From Streptomyces sp. LHD-70 (GTDB lineage: Bacteria; Actinomycetota; Actinomycetes; Streptomycetales; Streptomycetaceae): a stretch of DNA of 64,000 nt. A program made the position numbers and the translations under genes. The notes beneath the pieces are model-generated. The model ran no database searches and was not told the DNA's origin. It worked only from the letters and a program-made list of their open reading frames with translations. Location of the stretch: assembly GCF_031157275.1 (NCBI RefSeq), contig NZ_JAVIFW010000011.1, positions 1-64,000 on the forward strand, given 5' to 3'. Shown here piece by piece: positions 49,739-57,882 of the stretch (the stretch's first letter is position 1; each line of letters begins with the position of its first letter).

Positions 49739-50902
49739 TCAGGGGAGTTGGGCGTTGAGGCGGGCCGCCCGGCGGGTGAGGTGGTCGCGTTCGGCGAGGT
49801 TGGATGCCTTGAGGGCCGCCTCCGCGTACAGCCGTTGTGCCGTCGCGAGGTCACCGGCGCGCTCGTGCAGGTACGCCGCGACGGCCGCGTGGCGAGGCAG
49901 TGCGGTGTCAAGGCCGTCGAGCGCGGCGAGGCCGGCGCGCGGTCCGTCCGCCTCACCCACGGCCACCGCGCGGTTGAGCCGGACGACGGGGCTGCCGGTG
50001 AGGCGTACGAGCTCGTCGTACCACTCGACGATCTGCACCCAGTCCGTCTCCTCGGCGGTGGGGGCGTCGGCGTGGAGGGCCGCGACGGCGGCCTGGGCCT
50101 GGAACTCGCCGAGGCGATCACGGGCGAGGGCCGCCTGCAGGATCTCGACGCCCTCGGCGATCGACGCGGTGTCCCACCGGCCGCGGTCCTGCTCCGCCAG
50201 CGGTACGAGGCTGCCGTCGGGAGCGGTACGGGCGGCGCGGCGGGCGTGGTGCAGCAGCATGAGCGCGAGCAGGCCCGACACCTCGGGGTGGTCGATGGCC
50301 GCCGCGAGTCGGCGGGTGAGGCGGATGGCTTCGGCGGCGAGGTCGACGTCGCCGGAGTAGCCCTCGTTGAAGACCAGGTAGAGGACGCGCAGCACGGTCG
50401 CGACGTCGCCGGCCTTGTCGAACCGGACGCCGGAGACGGTGCGCTTGGCCCGGCTGATCCGCTGCGCCATGGTCGCCTCGGGCACCAGGTAGGCCTGGGC
50501 GATCTGCCGGGTGGTGAGGCCGCCGACGGCGCGCAGGGTGAGTGCGACGGCGGACGACGGGGTCAGCGACGGGTGGGCGCACAGGAAGTACAGCTGGAGC
50601 GTGTCGTCCGCCGCGGGCGCGGGCCCGGGCGCGGGTTCCTGGTCGACGGTCTCCTCGCGCCGGCGGCGGGCGGTGTCCGACCGGGCCGCGTCGAGGAATT
50701 TGCGCCAGGCCACGGTGATCAGCCAGCCCTTGGGGTCGCGCGGCGGGTCGGCAGGCCAGGCGCGGACCGCTTCGAGCAGCGCGTCCTGGACGGCGTCCTC
50801 GGCCGCCGCGAAGTCGGCTCCGCGGCGGACGAGGACGGCGAGCACGCCCGGTGTGAGGGTTCTGAGCCGGGCCTCGTCCATGGCGTCCATGGGCTGTGTC
50901 AT
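49739..50902 (-). CDS. ECF42-group RNA polymerase sigma factor
   Basis: A 387-residue ECF sigma factor with a long C-terminal extension. Sigma-2 (LVRRGADFAAAEDAVQDALL, EAVRAWPADPPRDPKGWLIT) and sigma-4 (AVALTLRAVGGLTTRQIAQA, YLVPEATMAQRISRAKR) are followed by the ECF42 helical/TPR-like domain (VLYLVFNEGYSGD, ALMLLHHARRAART, LHERAGDLATAQRLY). ECF42 sigmas have no classical anti-sigma and pair with a DGPF (YCII) protein. Here that gene is directly upstream and overlaps by four bases. Confidence 0.92.
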   Translation of the reverse strand: MTQPMDAMDEARLRTLTPGVLAVLVRRGADFAAAEDAVQDALLEAVRAWPADPPRDPKGWLITVAWRKFLDAARSDTARRRREETVDQEPAPGPAPAADDTLQLYFLCAHPSLTPSSAVALTLRAVGGLTTRQIAQAYLVPEATMAQRISRAKRTVSGVRFDKAGDVATVLRVLYLVFNEGYSGDVDLAAEAIRLTRRLAAAIDHPEVSGLLALMLLHHARRAARTAPDGSLVPLAEQDRGRWDTASIAEGVEILQAALARDRLGEFQAQAAVAALHADAPTAEETDWVQIVEWYDELVRLTGSPVVRLNRAVAVGEADGPRAGLAALDGLDTALPRHAAVAAYLHERAGDLATAQRLYAEAALKASNLAERDHLTRRAARLNAQLP

Positions 50903-51306
50903 TCCGTGATGGTGGGCTGCTCACCGTAGAACGGGCGCAGTTCCAGCCACTCGTGGATCGGCTTGCCACCCGCTCCCGGGGCCGCCGAGAGCTCCCCGGC
51001 CAGTTCGAGGGCGCGTTCGTAGGTGTCGACGTCGATCACCATCCAGCCGGCGATCAGGTCCTTGGTCTCCGCGAACGGGCCGTCGGTGACCGGCGGGCGG
51101 CCTGCGCCGTCGAACCGCACCCAGGTCCCCTCCTGGGCGAGCGCCTGGCTGTCGACGTACTCGCCGGTCTTCTCCAGGCGGTCCGCGAAGTCCTGCATGT
51201 ACTGCACGTGGGCCGAGATCTCCTCCGGCTTCCACTGGTCCATGGGGATGTCGTTCACCGCGGCCGGGGCGCCGCGGTAGTGCTTGAGCAGCAGGTACTT
51301 GGCCAT
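50899..51306 (-). CDS. YCII-related DGPF-domain protein
   Basis: A 135-residue protein with the DGPF motif TDGPFAETKDLIAGWMVIDV and the start AKYLLLKHYRGA. Genes of this family are the conserved partner and usual target of ECF42 sigma factors. ATG 51306 follows GAGGAG by seven bases, and its stop overlaps the sigma gene start (ATGA), so the two are coupled. Confidence 0.92.
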   Translation of the reverse strand: MAKYLLLKHYRGAPAAVNDIPMDQWKPEEISAHVQYMQDFADRLEKTGEYVDSQALAQEGTWVRFDGAGRPPVTDGPFAETKDLIAGWMVIDVDTYERALELAGELSAAPGAGGKPIHEWLELRPFYGEQPTITE

Positions 51307-51430
51307 CGTCGTCTCCTCGGTGCTGTGCGGCCCATTGTGGTCGCGTTCATAGCGGAGACGGAGCCGTTCGCTGCTTCTCGACATCCCCGTACGCATTCTT
51401 TCGGCCCTCGGGGATGACCCCTGTGGTCAC

Positions 51431-51470
51431 GCCGGAGAACGCCGGAGAACGCCGGAGAACGCCGGAGGAC
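51431..51470. repeat. four 10-bp tandem repeats
   Basis: GCCGGAGAAC is repeated three times and followed by GCCGGAGGAC, between the DGPF gene and the methyltransferase stop. Confidence 0.85.
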
Positions 51471-51476
51471 GCGGGG

Positions 51477-52181
51477 TCAGCGGCGGACGTACCGGCGCAG
51501 CAAACGGTCACCGGTGAGGAACCGGAATCCGGCCTGTTCCAGGAGGGCCTCGGACTTCTCCTGGGGGAAGAGACGGAAGCTCAGGCGCTGGTGCGCGACG
51601 AGGGTGTCGTGCCGCCTGATGAAGTAGTCCTTGGTGTGCCGGCCCTCCGGGTCCACCTCGATCTCCTGGGCGTACGTGAGCCCTCCGGGCAGGGGGCGTT
51701 CGTAGGGTTCGTGCGGCCCTTGGACCGACATCAGGAGCAGGCCGCCGGGTTCGAGGGCCGTGGCGATGTTCTTCAGCGCGGTCGCGGTCTCTTCCTCCTC
51801 CATCAGGTGGCTGCTCATCCACCAGCGGTCGCCGTCCTCGACGATGAGGCAGACGCCGCCCACGGAGTACGCCACGTCGAAGTCCTCGGAGAACGACAGG
51901 TCCATGGCGTCCTCGGCCTGGAGCCGCACGCGGCTGCCGAGTCGGTCGCGGGCCTTGTCCAGCATGCTGTCGGTGTGGTCGATACCGGTGATCCGCAGGT
52001 CGGGCGGCCCCAGTCGGAGGAGGCTCTCGCAGACCAGGCCGGTGCCCACTCCGACCTCGAGGAGGTCCCGTCGGTCGCCGACGGCGTCCAGGAGGGCCTG
52101 GGCGTAGGTGTCGTAGTCGTAGTAGCCCGAGGTCATGATGAGGTCGTAGTGGTCGGCCAGATCGGTGTAGGAATCAGGCAT
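51477..52181 (-). CDS. class I SAM-dependent methyltransferase
   Basis: A 234-residue methyltransferase: motif I DLLEVGVGTGLVCESLLRLG, motif II-like TGIDHTDSMLDKARDRLG, QAEDAMDLSFSEDFDVAYSV, and ALEPGGLLLMSVQGPHEPYE. The substrate is unknown. ATG 52181 (MPDSYTDLADHYD) is the family-like start; a longer in-frame start at 52235 adds 18 unconserved residues. Confidence 0.85.
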   Translation of the reverse strand: MPDSYTDLADHYDLIMTSGYYDYDTYAQALLDAVGDRRDLLEVGVGTGLVCESLLRLGPPDLRITGIDHTDSMLDKARDRLGSRVRLQAEDAMDLSFSEDFDVAYSVGGVCLIVEDGDRWWMSSHLMEEEETATALKNIATALEPGGLLLMSVQGPHEPYERPLPGGLTYAQEIEVDPEGRHTKDYFIRRHDTLVAHQRLSFRLFPQEKSEALLEQAGFRFLTGDRLLRRYVRR

Positions 52182-52274
52182 GCGCGGGACGGTAGCCACG
52201 GGACGGTGGGCGTCACCAGGGCGCGAATGAGCCATGGGGTCGCCTGGGCCGACGCGCGCTCCTGGTCGGGGAGT

Positions 52275-52850
52275 TCAGTCGTCGGCGATCTGCAGGGCGA
52301 GGACGAAGTGCTCGCCGTCCGTTCCGGCGAGCAGGCTGTCGAACAGTGGGGTGAGCCCGTTCACGGCACCGCAGTCCTCATCGTGGTTGGTCCACCAACT
52401 GGCCTCCGCCCCCAGCAGGGACACCACGCGCGCCGCCCCGCGTTCGGCGGCCTCGGCGGGCAGGTGGCGGTGGCTCGGCCACACCAGGTCGACGGCCACG
52501 ACCTGGGCGAGGAACGCCGCGACGGCGTGCGTCTCGACCGGTTCCAGGGCGGCGCAGAGCTGCGGGACGGGGGCCGGGCGGTACCTGTGCAGGTAGCGCT
52601 GCCAGGGCTCATCCGCCGCGACCATGTCGAGGAGCGCGCGGATCCGGGCCGCGAGCTCCGGCAGGTCGGGGTCGGGCTCGGTGAATCGTCCGGCCGTCAC
52701 GTACACGCGGTGCGGGGTGGCCAGCCGCGTCACGGAGTCCGTGAGCTGGGCCAGTCGGGGCTTCGACGGCACCAGGGGATTGTTCCGCACGCCGTCGGCC
52801 GCTGCTCCTGGGTGGCGATCGTGGCCGACGCTCCGACGCGGCGTGCTCAT
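52275..52850 (-). CDS. conserved hypothetical protein
   Basis: A 191-residue protein with no recognised domain. The central and C-terminal parts look well ordered: QLCAALEPVETHAVAAFLAQ, VVAVDLVWPSHRHLPAEAAE, EASWWTNHDEDCGAVNGL and GEHFVLALQIADD. Its ATG overlaps the TetR stop (ATGA), so it is translated with that regulator and may be regulated by it. Confidence 0.6.
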   Translation of the reverse strand: MSTPRRSVGHDRHPGAAADGVRNNPLVPSKPRLAQLTDSVTRLATPHRVYVTAGRFTEPDPDLPELAARIRALLDMVAADEPWQRYLHRYRPAPVPQLCAALEPVETHAVAAFLAQVVAVDLVWPSHRHLPAEAAERGAARVVSLLGAEASWWTNHDEDCGAVNGLTPLFDSLLAGTDGEHFVLALQIADD

Positions 52851-53548
52851 CGCGCATCCCGACGCGGGCCGAACGCCCCCGCGTTCGCCGCCGCCGTCGC
52901 CATCTCCGCCGCTTCCAGGGGCAGTTGAGGGCGCGCGGGGGTACGGAGGAGGATCAGCTCGTGGTACAGCGGTGCCGTTGCCGCGATCAGGAGGCGGCGG
53001 GCGTCCGTGCCGGGTGGGAGTTCGGCGCGCCGGACGGCACGTTCGACGATCACCCCGCACTGCGCGTACCGCCCCTCCCAGAGCCGCTGTTGCGCGTGGG
53101 CCGCCCGGTCGGAGTGGAACGAGGCGGCGATCAGCGCGGCGGGGACGGACGCCGGGGTGCGGAGTGAATCGTAGATCTCGGTGTTGAGGGCGTGCAGGTC
53201 GCCGTGGAGTGAGCCGGTGTCCGGGGGCTGCCAGGTGGTGTCCTCCCCCGCCGCGTCCAGCGCGTCGGCGAGGAGGCCGCCGACGTCCTGCCAGCGCCGG
53301 TAGACCGTCGTGCGGTGCACCCCCGCGCGCGCGGCCACGCCCTCGACCGTCAGCCCTGCGAAACCGCGCTCCCCCAGCTCGGCGAGGACCGCCTCCAGGA
53401 CCTGCGCCCGGACACGGGCCGTACGGCCGCCAGGGCGGCGCGTCGCCGGGGCCTCCGAGCGGCAACCGGCTTGCGGCACAGGCGAACCGGCCTGCGGCAC
53501 AGGCGAGTTGGGCGGCGCCTCGGGCGGTTCCTGTCGTGCGTCCGTCAT
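52847..53548 (-). CDS. TetR-family regulator (of the divergent acetyltransferase)
   Basis: A 233-residue TetR protein. The first ~40 residues are low-complexity with a PVPQAGSPVPQAG repeat. The helix-turn-helix is LTVEGVAARAGVHRTTVYRRW (about 65-85), followed by a TetR_C-type domain. It is divergent from an O-acetyltransferase gene across a near-perfect inverted repeat. Confidence 0.88.
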   Translation of the reverse strand: MTDARQEPPEAPPNSPVPQAGSPVPQAGCRSEAPATRRPGGRTARVRAQVLEAVLAELGERGFAGLTVEGVAARAGVHRTTVYRRWQDVGGLLADALDAAGEDTTWQPPDTGSLHGDLHALNTEIYDSLRTPASVPAALIAASFHSDRAAHAQQRLWEGRYAQCGVIVERAVRRAELPPGTDARRLLIAATAPLYHELILLRTPARPQLPLEAAEMATAAANAGAFGPRRDAR

Positions 53549-53591
53549 GGGGCATCCAGCTTGCTCGGCGGTGTCGGGCGTGACAGCATCC

Positions 53592-53613
53592 TAATGCATC
53601 AGACGTTGCGTTA
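53592..53613. promoter_or_regulatory. TetR operator upstream of the acetyltransferase gene
   Basis: TAATGCA and TGCGTTA arms (six of seven pairs) flank eight bases in the 122-bp divergent gap. TTGCGT and TTGTAC on the forward strand could be promoter elements. Confidence 0.55.
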
Positions 53614-53670
53614 GCTTGTACGGGGGTGGGGCGCCCGGCCCCGGCCTCCCGCGGAAAGGACCCGCCCTCC

Positions 53671-54336
53671 ATGCCCTCCCCGCCCCTCACCCCCGCCGAT
53701 CCCGACGTCCTGCACCCCATGCCCGGTCAGCCCCGGGTCGTCCTGCTCAAGCCGCTCGTCAGCTCGCCGCTCATCGAGGTCGGGGACTTCTCGTACTACG
53801 ACGATCCCGAGGACGCGACCGCCTTCGAGACGCGGAACGTCCTCTACCACTACGGCCCCGAGAAGCTCGTGATCGGCAAGTTCTGCGCCCTGGGCACCGG
53901 AGTGCGGTTCCTCATGAACGGCGCCAACCACCGCATGGACGGCCCCTCGACCTTCCCTTTCCCCACCATGGGCGGCTCCTGGGCCGAGCACTTCGACCTG
54001 CTCACCGGCCTGCCGTCCCGCGGTGACACCGTCGTCGGCAACGACGTCTGGTTCGGGCACGGCGCGACGGTCATGCCGGGCGTACGGATCGGGCACGGCG
54101 CGATCGTCGCCGCCGGTGCCGTGGTCACCCGTGACGTGCCGGACTACGGGATCGTCGGCGGCAACCCCGCCCAGCTCATCCGTACCCGGTACGAGGCCGC
54201 CGACGTCGGCCGCCTGCTCCGGCTCGCCTGGTGGGACTGGCCCCTCGACCACCTCACCCGCCACATCCCCACCATCATGTCCGGCACCGTCGACGCGCTC
54301 GAAGCCGCGGCCCCACCGGCACAGCCCACCGGCTGA
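53671..54336 (+). CDS. CatB/Vat-type (xenobiotic) O-acetyltransferase
   Basis: A 221-residue left-handed beta-helix acetyltransferase: IEVGDFSYYDDPEDATAFET, YHYGPEKLVIGKFCALGTGV, FLMNGANHRMDGPSTFPFP, IVGNDVWFGHGATVMPGVRI-type (VVGNDVWFGHGATVMPGVRI) and IVGGNPAQLIRTRY. These match the CatB/Vat group. The catalytic His in NGANHRMDG is present. Relatives acetylate chloramphenicol or streptogramins, but the real substrate here is unknown. GGAAAGGA precedes the ATG; the divergent TetR gene probably controls it. Confidence 0.88.
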   Translation: MPSPPLTPADPDVLHPMPGQPRVVLLKPLVSSPLIEVGDFSYYDDPEDATAFETRNVLYHYGPEKLVIGKFCALGTGVRFLMNGANHRMDGPSTFPFPTMGGSWAEHFDLLTGLPSRGDTVVGNDVWFGHGATVMPGVRIGHGAIVAAGAVVTRDVPDYGIVGGNPAQLIRTRYEAADVGRLLRLAWWDWPLDHLTRHIPTIMSGTVDALEAAAPPAQPTG

Positions 54337-54465
54337 CGCCCGGCACGATCACCGGCTGACACCCGCCCCGGCGTCCCGGCCCGGCGCCCCGGCCCGACGT
54401 CCGCCCCGACGTCCGCCGGACGAAAATGCCTGTCCAGCGGCCCGGCGATACCAGAGACTGGCACC

Positions 54466-55089
54466 GTGACCGATTCTGTGACCACCATCGAAGCGTTCCG
54501 GGAAGCAGTCACCGCATGGGCGGCCGCAGGCGACCCCGACGGGGACGGCGAGGCCGGAGCGCGTGCGCGGGCCGCCGCACGGGGCGTGCGGACCGTCGTC
54601 CTCCTCGAAGGGCCCAGCGACCTCGCGGCGATCGAGGCGCTGGCCGTCGGCCACGGACGGGATCTGGCCGGAGAAGGAGTGTGCGTGCTGCCGATGGGCG
54701 GTGCCATGAGCATCAGGCGCTTCACCCGGATCCTCGGCCCCACCGGGCTCGGCCTCGGCCTGACCGGACTCTGCGACGAGAACGAAAGTCCGTACTACGC
54801 ACGCGAGTTGGACACCTTCTCCGTCTGCTCGGCCGATCTCGAGGACGAGCTGATCCGCGCGCTCGGCGTCCCGCGCGTCCTGCAACTCGTCGAGGAGCAG
54901 GGCGACTTGCGCGCACTGCAGACGTTTCAGAGGCAGCCCGCGCAGCAAGGGCGGGCCCCGGAGCAGCAGTTGCGGCGGTTTCTCGGGACGAAGAAGGGGC
55001 GCAAGATCCAGTACGGTCGCGCCCTCACCGAGGCCCTGCCGACGGGCCGCACTCCCGCCCCGCTCCAGGCCCTGCTCAGCAGCCTCTGA
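54466..55089 (+). CDS. TOPRIM-domain protein (OLD-nuclease-like, no ATPase)
   Basis: A 207-residue protein whose core is a TOPRIM domain as found at the C-terminus of OLD-family nucleases: VVLLEGPSDLAAIEALAV (catalytic Glu), GGAMSIRRFTRIL, GLTGLCDENES (acidic motif) and a C-terminal GRKIQYGRALTEAL with a basic KKGRKIQYGR surface. The AAA ATPase half of OLD proteins is absent and not present next door. It could be a stand-alone nuclease or primase-like enzyme, perhaps in phage defence or DNA repair; that is inference. Its GTG start follows CCAGAGACTGGCACC. Confidence 0.75.
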   Translation: MTDSVTTIEAFREAVTAWAAAGDPDGDGEAGARARAAARGVRTVVLLEGPSDLAAIEALAVGHGRDLAGEGVCVLPMGGAMSIRRFTRILGPTGLGLGLTGLCDENESPYYARELDTFSVCSADLEDELIRALGVPRVLQLVEEQGDLRALQTFQRQPAQQGRAPEQQLRRFLGTKKGRKIQYGRALTEALPTGRTPAPLQALLSSL

Positions 55090-55140
55090 CACCTCGGCCG
55101 GGACCCGGGTCCGCCAGGCCCGGAGCCTGGAGCCACCGTG

Positions 55141-55175
55141 CCCCGAGCCCCGAGCCCCGAGCCCCGAGCCCCGAC
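55141..55175. repeat. 7-bp tandem repeat between convergent genes
   Basis: About five GAGCCCC units lie between the TOPRIM and lipase genes. No terminator hairpin is obvious in this gap. Confidence 0.8.
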
Positions 55176-55194
55176 CGAGGTGTCAACTACCCGT

Positions 55195-56406
55195 TCAGGT
55201 AGCGCAGTTGCCCGTGGTCGGCTGGTCCGTGAAGCGCTGGCCCAGCCACTCCAGGGCCGGGCCGTTGCCCTGGATCGCCGTGCCCACGTGGGACTGGCCC
55301 GGGAACGTCTTCCATTCGACGGCGTGGCCCTGGCCGCACCAGTCGGCCCGCAGCTTCTGCCCGACCGTGTACGGAATCGTCTCGTCCGCGTCCCCGTGGT
55401 AGAGGAAGACCGGTGCCGACGGCCGTACGGTGCCGATGAGTTGCTCGGCGATGGTCTGCTGCCACTCCGGGCGCTCGAGCGGGTTGGACGTCGTCACGTC
55501 CTCGATGGTCTTGCCGCGGCCCGCCTCCAGGACCGTGCCGACGCATTCGTTGCGGACGACGTCGGCGAGCTTGCGGCCCTCGTCGTTCAGGTAAGCGTCC
55601 AGGTCCAGGGACGGCTTCGCCGCGTTCTGGCCCACGGCGGACATGAGCAGGTAGCCCGCGCTGTCGCCGCCCTCCAGCGACTCGGCGACCTTCGCGAGGT
55701 CGGCCGGAACGCCGCCGCTCGCGGTGCCCTTGACCTTCAGTTCGGGTGCGTACGTCGCGGCCATCTCGGCGGCCTTGGCGCTGGCGCCGCCGCCCTGCGA
55801 GTAGCCCATGATGCCTACCGGCGCCTCCGCGCTGACGCCGAACTTCGCCGCGTCCGGGTGCCGTTGGGCCGCGCGGGCCGCGTCCAGGACGGCGCTGCCC
55901 TGGGCGGCGGCGACCATGTAGGTGTGGTCGCCGGGGGTGCCGAGGCCCTCGTAGTCGGTGACGACGACGGCGTAGCCGCGTACGAGAGCGGCGTTGACCA
56001 GGGGCGCCTCGGCCGTGGTGCCGCCGGGGAAGCCCGCGGAGGGGGCGCACTTGTCGCCGATGCCGACCGTGCCGACGGCGTAGGTGATCAGGGGGCGGGG
56101 TGTGGTCCTGCCGTCGTCGGGGACGATCACGGTGCCGGAGACGGCGTTGGGCTTGCCATCGGCGGAGGTCGAGCCGTAGGTGATCTTCCAGGCCTTGGTG
56201 GGGGTGGGCACGCCCGGGGTGTACTGGAAGGAGGACGGCTCCGAGGTGAGGATCTCGCCCGGGGCGGTCTTCCGGTCGACCGGGCTCGGGGTGGCGTCGG
56301 GTGCCTGGGGGGCGCTCTGCGCGGCGGCGGACCCGGGGATTCCGAGTACCGCCACCGCGAGGACGGCACCTGCGGCCAGTGGTCGCCTGCGTAACGCTGA
56401 CGTCAT
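55195..56406 (-). CDS. secreted lipase (LIP family)
   Basis: A 403-residue exported alpha/beta hydrolase: signal peptide (TSALRRRPLAAGAVLAVAVL, cut near SAAAQS), oxyanion region YAVGTVGIGDKCAPSAGF, nucleophile elbow GIMGYSQGGGAS, acid in YHGDADETIPYT and His in FPGQSHVGTA. The fit to the fungal/actinobacterial LIP family (secretory lipase) is good. It hydrolyses extracellular acylglycerols or esters. A perfect 16-bp palindrome lies upstream of the start. Confidence 0.9.
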   Translation of the reverse strand: MTSALRRRPLAAGAVLAVAVLGIPGSAAAQSAPQAPDATPSPVDRKTAPGEILTSEPSSFQYTPGVPTPTKAWKITYGSTSADGKPNAVSGTVIVPDDGRTTPRPLITYAVGTVGIGDKCAPSAGFPGGTTAEAPLVNAALVRGYAVVVTDYEGLGTPGDHTYMVAAAQGSAVLDAARAAQRHPDAAKFGVSAEAPVGIMGYSQGGGASAKAAEMAATYAPELKVKGTASGGVPADLAKVAESLEGGDSAGYLLMSAVGQNAAKPSLDLDAYLNDEGRKLADVVRNECVGTVLEAGRGKTIEDVTTSNPLERPEWQQTIAEQLIGTVRPSAPVFLYHGDADETIPYTVGQKLRADWCGQGHAVEWKTFPGQSHVGTAIQGNGPALEWLGQRFTDQPTTGNCAT

Positions 56407-56452
56407 GCGGCTCTCCCAACTCTCCTGTGGGAATGGGGGGTTGGCAGCACCG

Positions 56453-56468
56453 TACTGACGCGTCAGTA
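56453..56468. promoter_or_regulatory. perfect palindrome upstream of the lipase gene
   Basis: TACTGACGCGTCAGTA, a 16-bp perfect palindrome, lies 47 bp before the lipase ATG and is TetR-operator-like. No regulator is adjacent. Confidence 0.6.
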
Positions 56469-56532
56469 ATACGGCCAGAGGCGTGCAGCAACAGCCGGAG
56501 GCGTGCAGCGGCCGCTTCGGTCGCCCGTGCGG

Positions 56533-57633
56533 CTACGCGGTGAGCCTGCGCCACGGCCGCGTGCCGCTGTCGACGGGGGTGCCGTCGAGGACGCGGGCCG
56601 CACGCTCCGCGGGTTCGAGGATGACCGTGGCGAGGCTCGCCCAGCGTTCCCCCTGGGGCAGGGACATGTCCGGGACGCAGGTCAGCGGCGCCTCGCCCGC
56701 GCCGGACCGGAGGAGGGCGACGAGCTCGTCGGGGCCGGCCGGCGGGGTGTTCGCGGTCACGCGCTTCCGGATCAGGTCGTGACGCCGGCCGGAATCGGGC
56801 TGGTAGAGCCAGGTCTTCTCCTGGGCCGCGGGGGTCGGGGTGAGGAAGTGGTTGGTGCGGACGAGGGTGCCGTGCTCGGGGTCGACGGGGAAGACGCCGT
56901 CCGGGCTGAGGTCGAGGAGGACCGCCTCGACCGGGTCGAAGAGGGCGAACGAGCCGGAGGACTTCAGCGGGGCGCTGCGGATGATCTCCAGCGCTTCCCG
57001 TACGCTGCCCGCCTCTGCCAGGACGACGGCGGCGAGGACGTGCATGGGGACGCCGCCGATGCCGTCGGCGCGGTGGCCGAGGATGTTGAAGTGCAGGGCG
57101 AGTCCCGCGCTGTTGACGCCGATCTTGCCGAGGATGCCGTGCTCGGTGATGCCGACGAAGGCGTGGGCGCCGCCGCGGGATTCGAGGGTGTGCCAGAACG
57201 GGTTGAGCTCGACGTGCCAGTCCCAGGTCTGGACGCCGAAGGTGCGCACCTCGCCGGTTTCGGGGTGTTCCAGGCGGCGCACGATCGTCGAGCACTCGCC
57301 GGGCGGGACGGTGGTGCTGCGGGCCAGGATCTCCGTACGTGCGTTGAGCGCGGCGATCCGCCAGGTGTCGACCCCGGCGCCGTGGGCGATGCCCTCGATC
57401 TCGGCGCGGGCCTGCGGGCGGAACGCCCCGACGGTGTCGAGGGCGCGTTCGGCGTCGTCGCGCACCTTCTGCGGGCTGATGCCGCCCAGCTCGAAGAAGC
57501 GGTCGTAGCCCGCGATGCCTCCCGGCAGGGTGTCGCGCAACTGCTCACCGCGGGCGGCGCCACGGGTGAAGGCGTCGGGGGCGTCGACGGCGACGTGGAG
57601 GCGGTGGGCGGGGCGGTCGATGGGGCTGGTCAC
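56533..57633 (-). CDS. C45-family autoproteolytic acyltransferase/hydrolase
   Basis: A 366-residue Ntn-hydrolase of the isopenicillin-N acyltransferase (C45) family: FTRGAARGEQLRDTL near the start, ALNARTEILARST, the cleavage/nucleophile segment PPGECSTIV with C114, and WDWHVELNPFWHTL and FNILGHRADGIGGVPMHVLA downstream. Autocleavage before C114 would expose the catalytic cysteine. Bacterial relatives hydrolyse amides such as acyl-homoserine lactones or acylated peptides; the substrate is unknown. GTG 57633 follows GAAGGA by five bases. A cluster of CCAAYAGT sites lies upstream. Confidence 0.85.
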   Translation of the reverse strand: MTSPIDRPAHRLHVAVDAPDAFTRGAARGEQLRDTLPGGIAGYDRFFELGGISPQKVRDDAERALDTVGAFRPQARAEIEGIAHGAGVDTWRIAALNARTEILARSTTVPPGECSTIVRRLEHPETGEVRTFGVQTWDWHVELNPFWHTLESRGGAHAFVGITEHGILGKIGVNSAGLALHFNILGHRADGIGGVPMHVLAAVVLAEAGSVREALEIIRSAPLKSSGSFALFDPVEAVLLDLSPDGVFPVDPEHGTLVRTNHFLTPTPAAQEKTWLYQPDSGRRHDLIRKRVTANTPPAGPDELVALLRSGAGEAPLTCVPDMSLPQGERWASLATVILEPAERAARVLDGTPVDSGTRPWRRLTA

Positions 57634-57712
57634 AGGCGTCCTTCGTGGATGTGGTTGTGGATGTGGGTGTGGGTGTGGATGTCGGTGTGGTGCTGGAACT
57701 CGCCACTGGTCG

Positions 57713-57791
57713 CCAACAGTCCTCCCCAGGACGCCGGGCAGCGACAGGGCGTCACTGTTGGCCGCAGGACCAATAACGGCGATCCAATAGT
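57713..57791. promoter_or_regulatory. four CCAAYARY-like sites upstream of the acyltransferase gene
   Basis: CCAACAGT (57713), ACTGTTGG (57754, its inverse), CCAATAAC (57770) and CCAATAGT (57784) lie within 80 bp. The first pair forms an inverted repeat (GCCAACAGT/ACTGTTGGC). Such an array suggests cooperative binding of a regulator. Confidence 0.4.
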
Positions 57792-57882
57792 GGGGCGCTG
57801 CTCGGCGTCAAGACTCTCCGGGCCATGATCGGCCCCGCGGACCGGTCGGTCGCGCTGCCGGGAGAGGGCGTACGTTCAGCGG

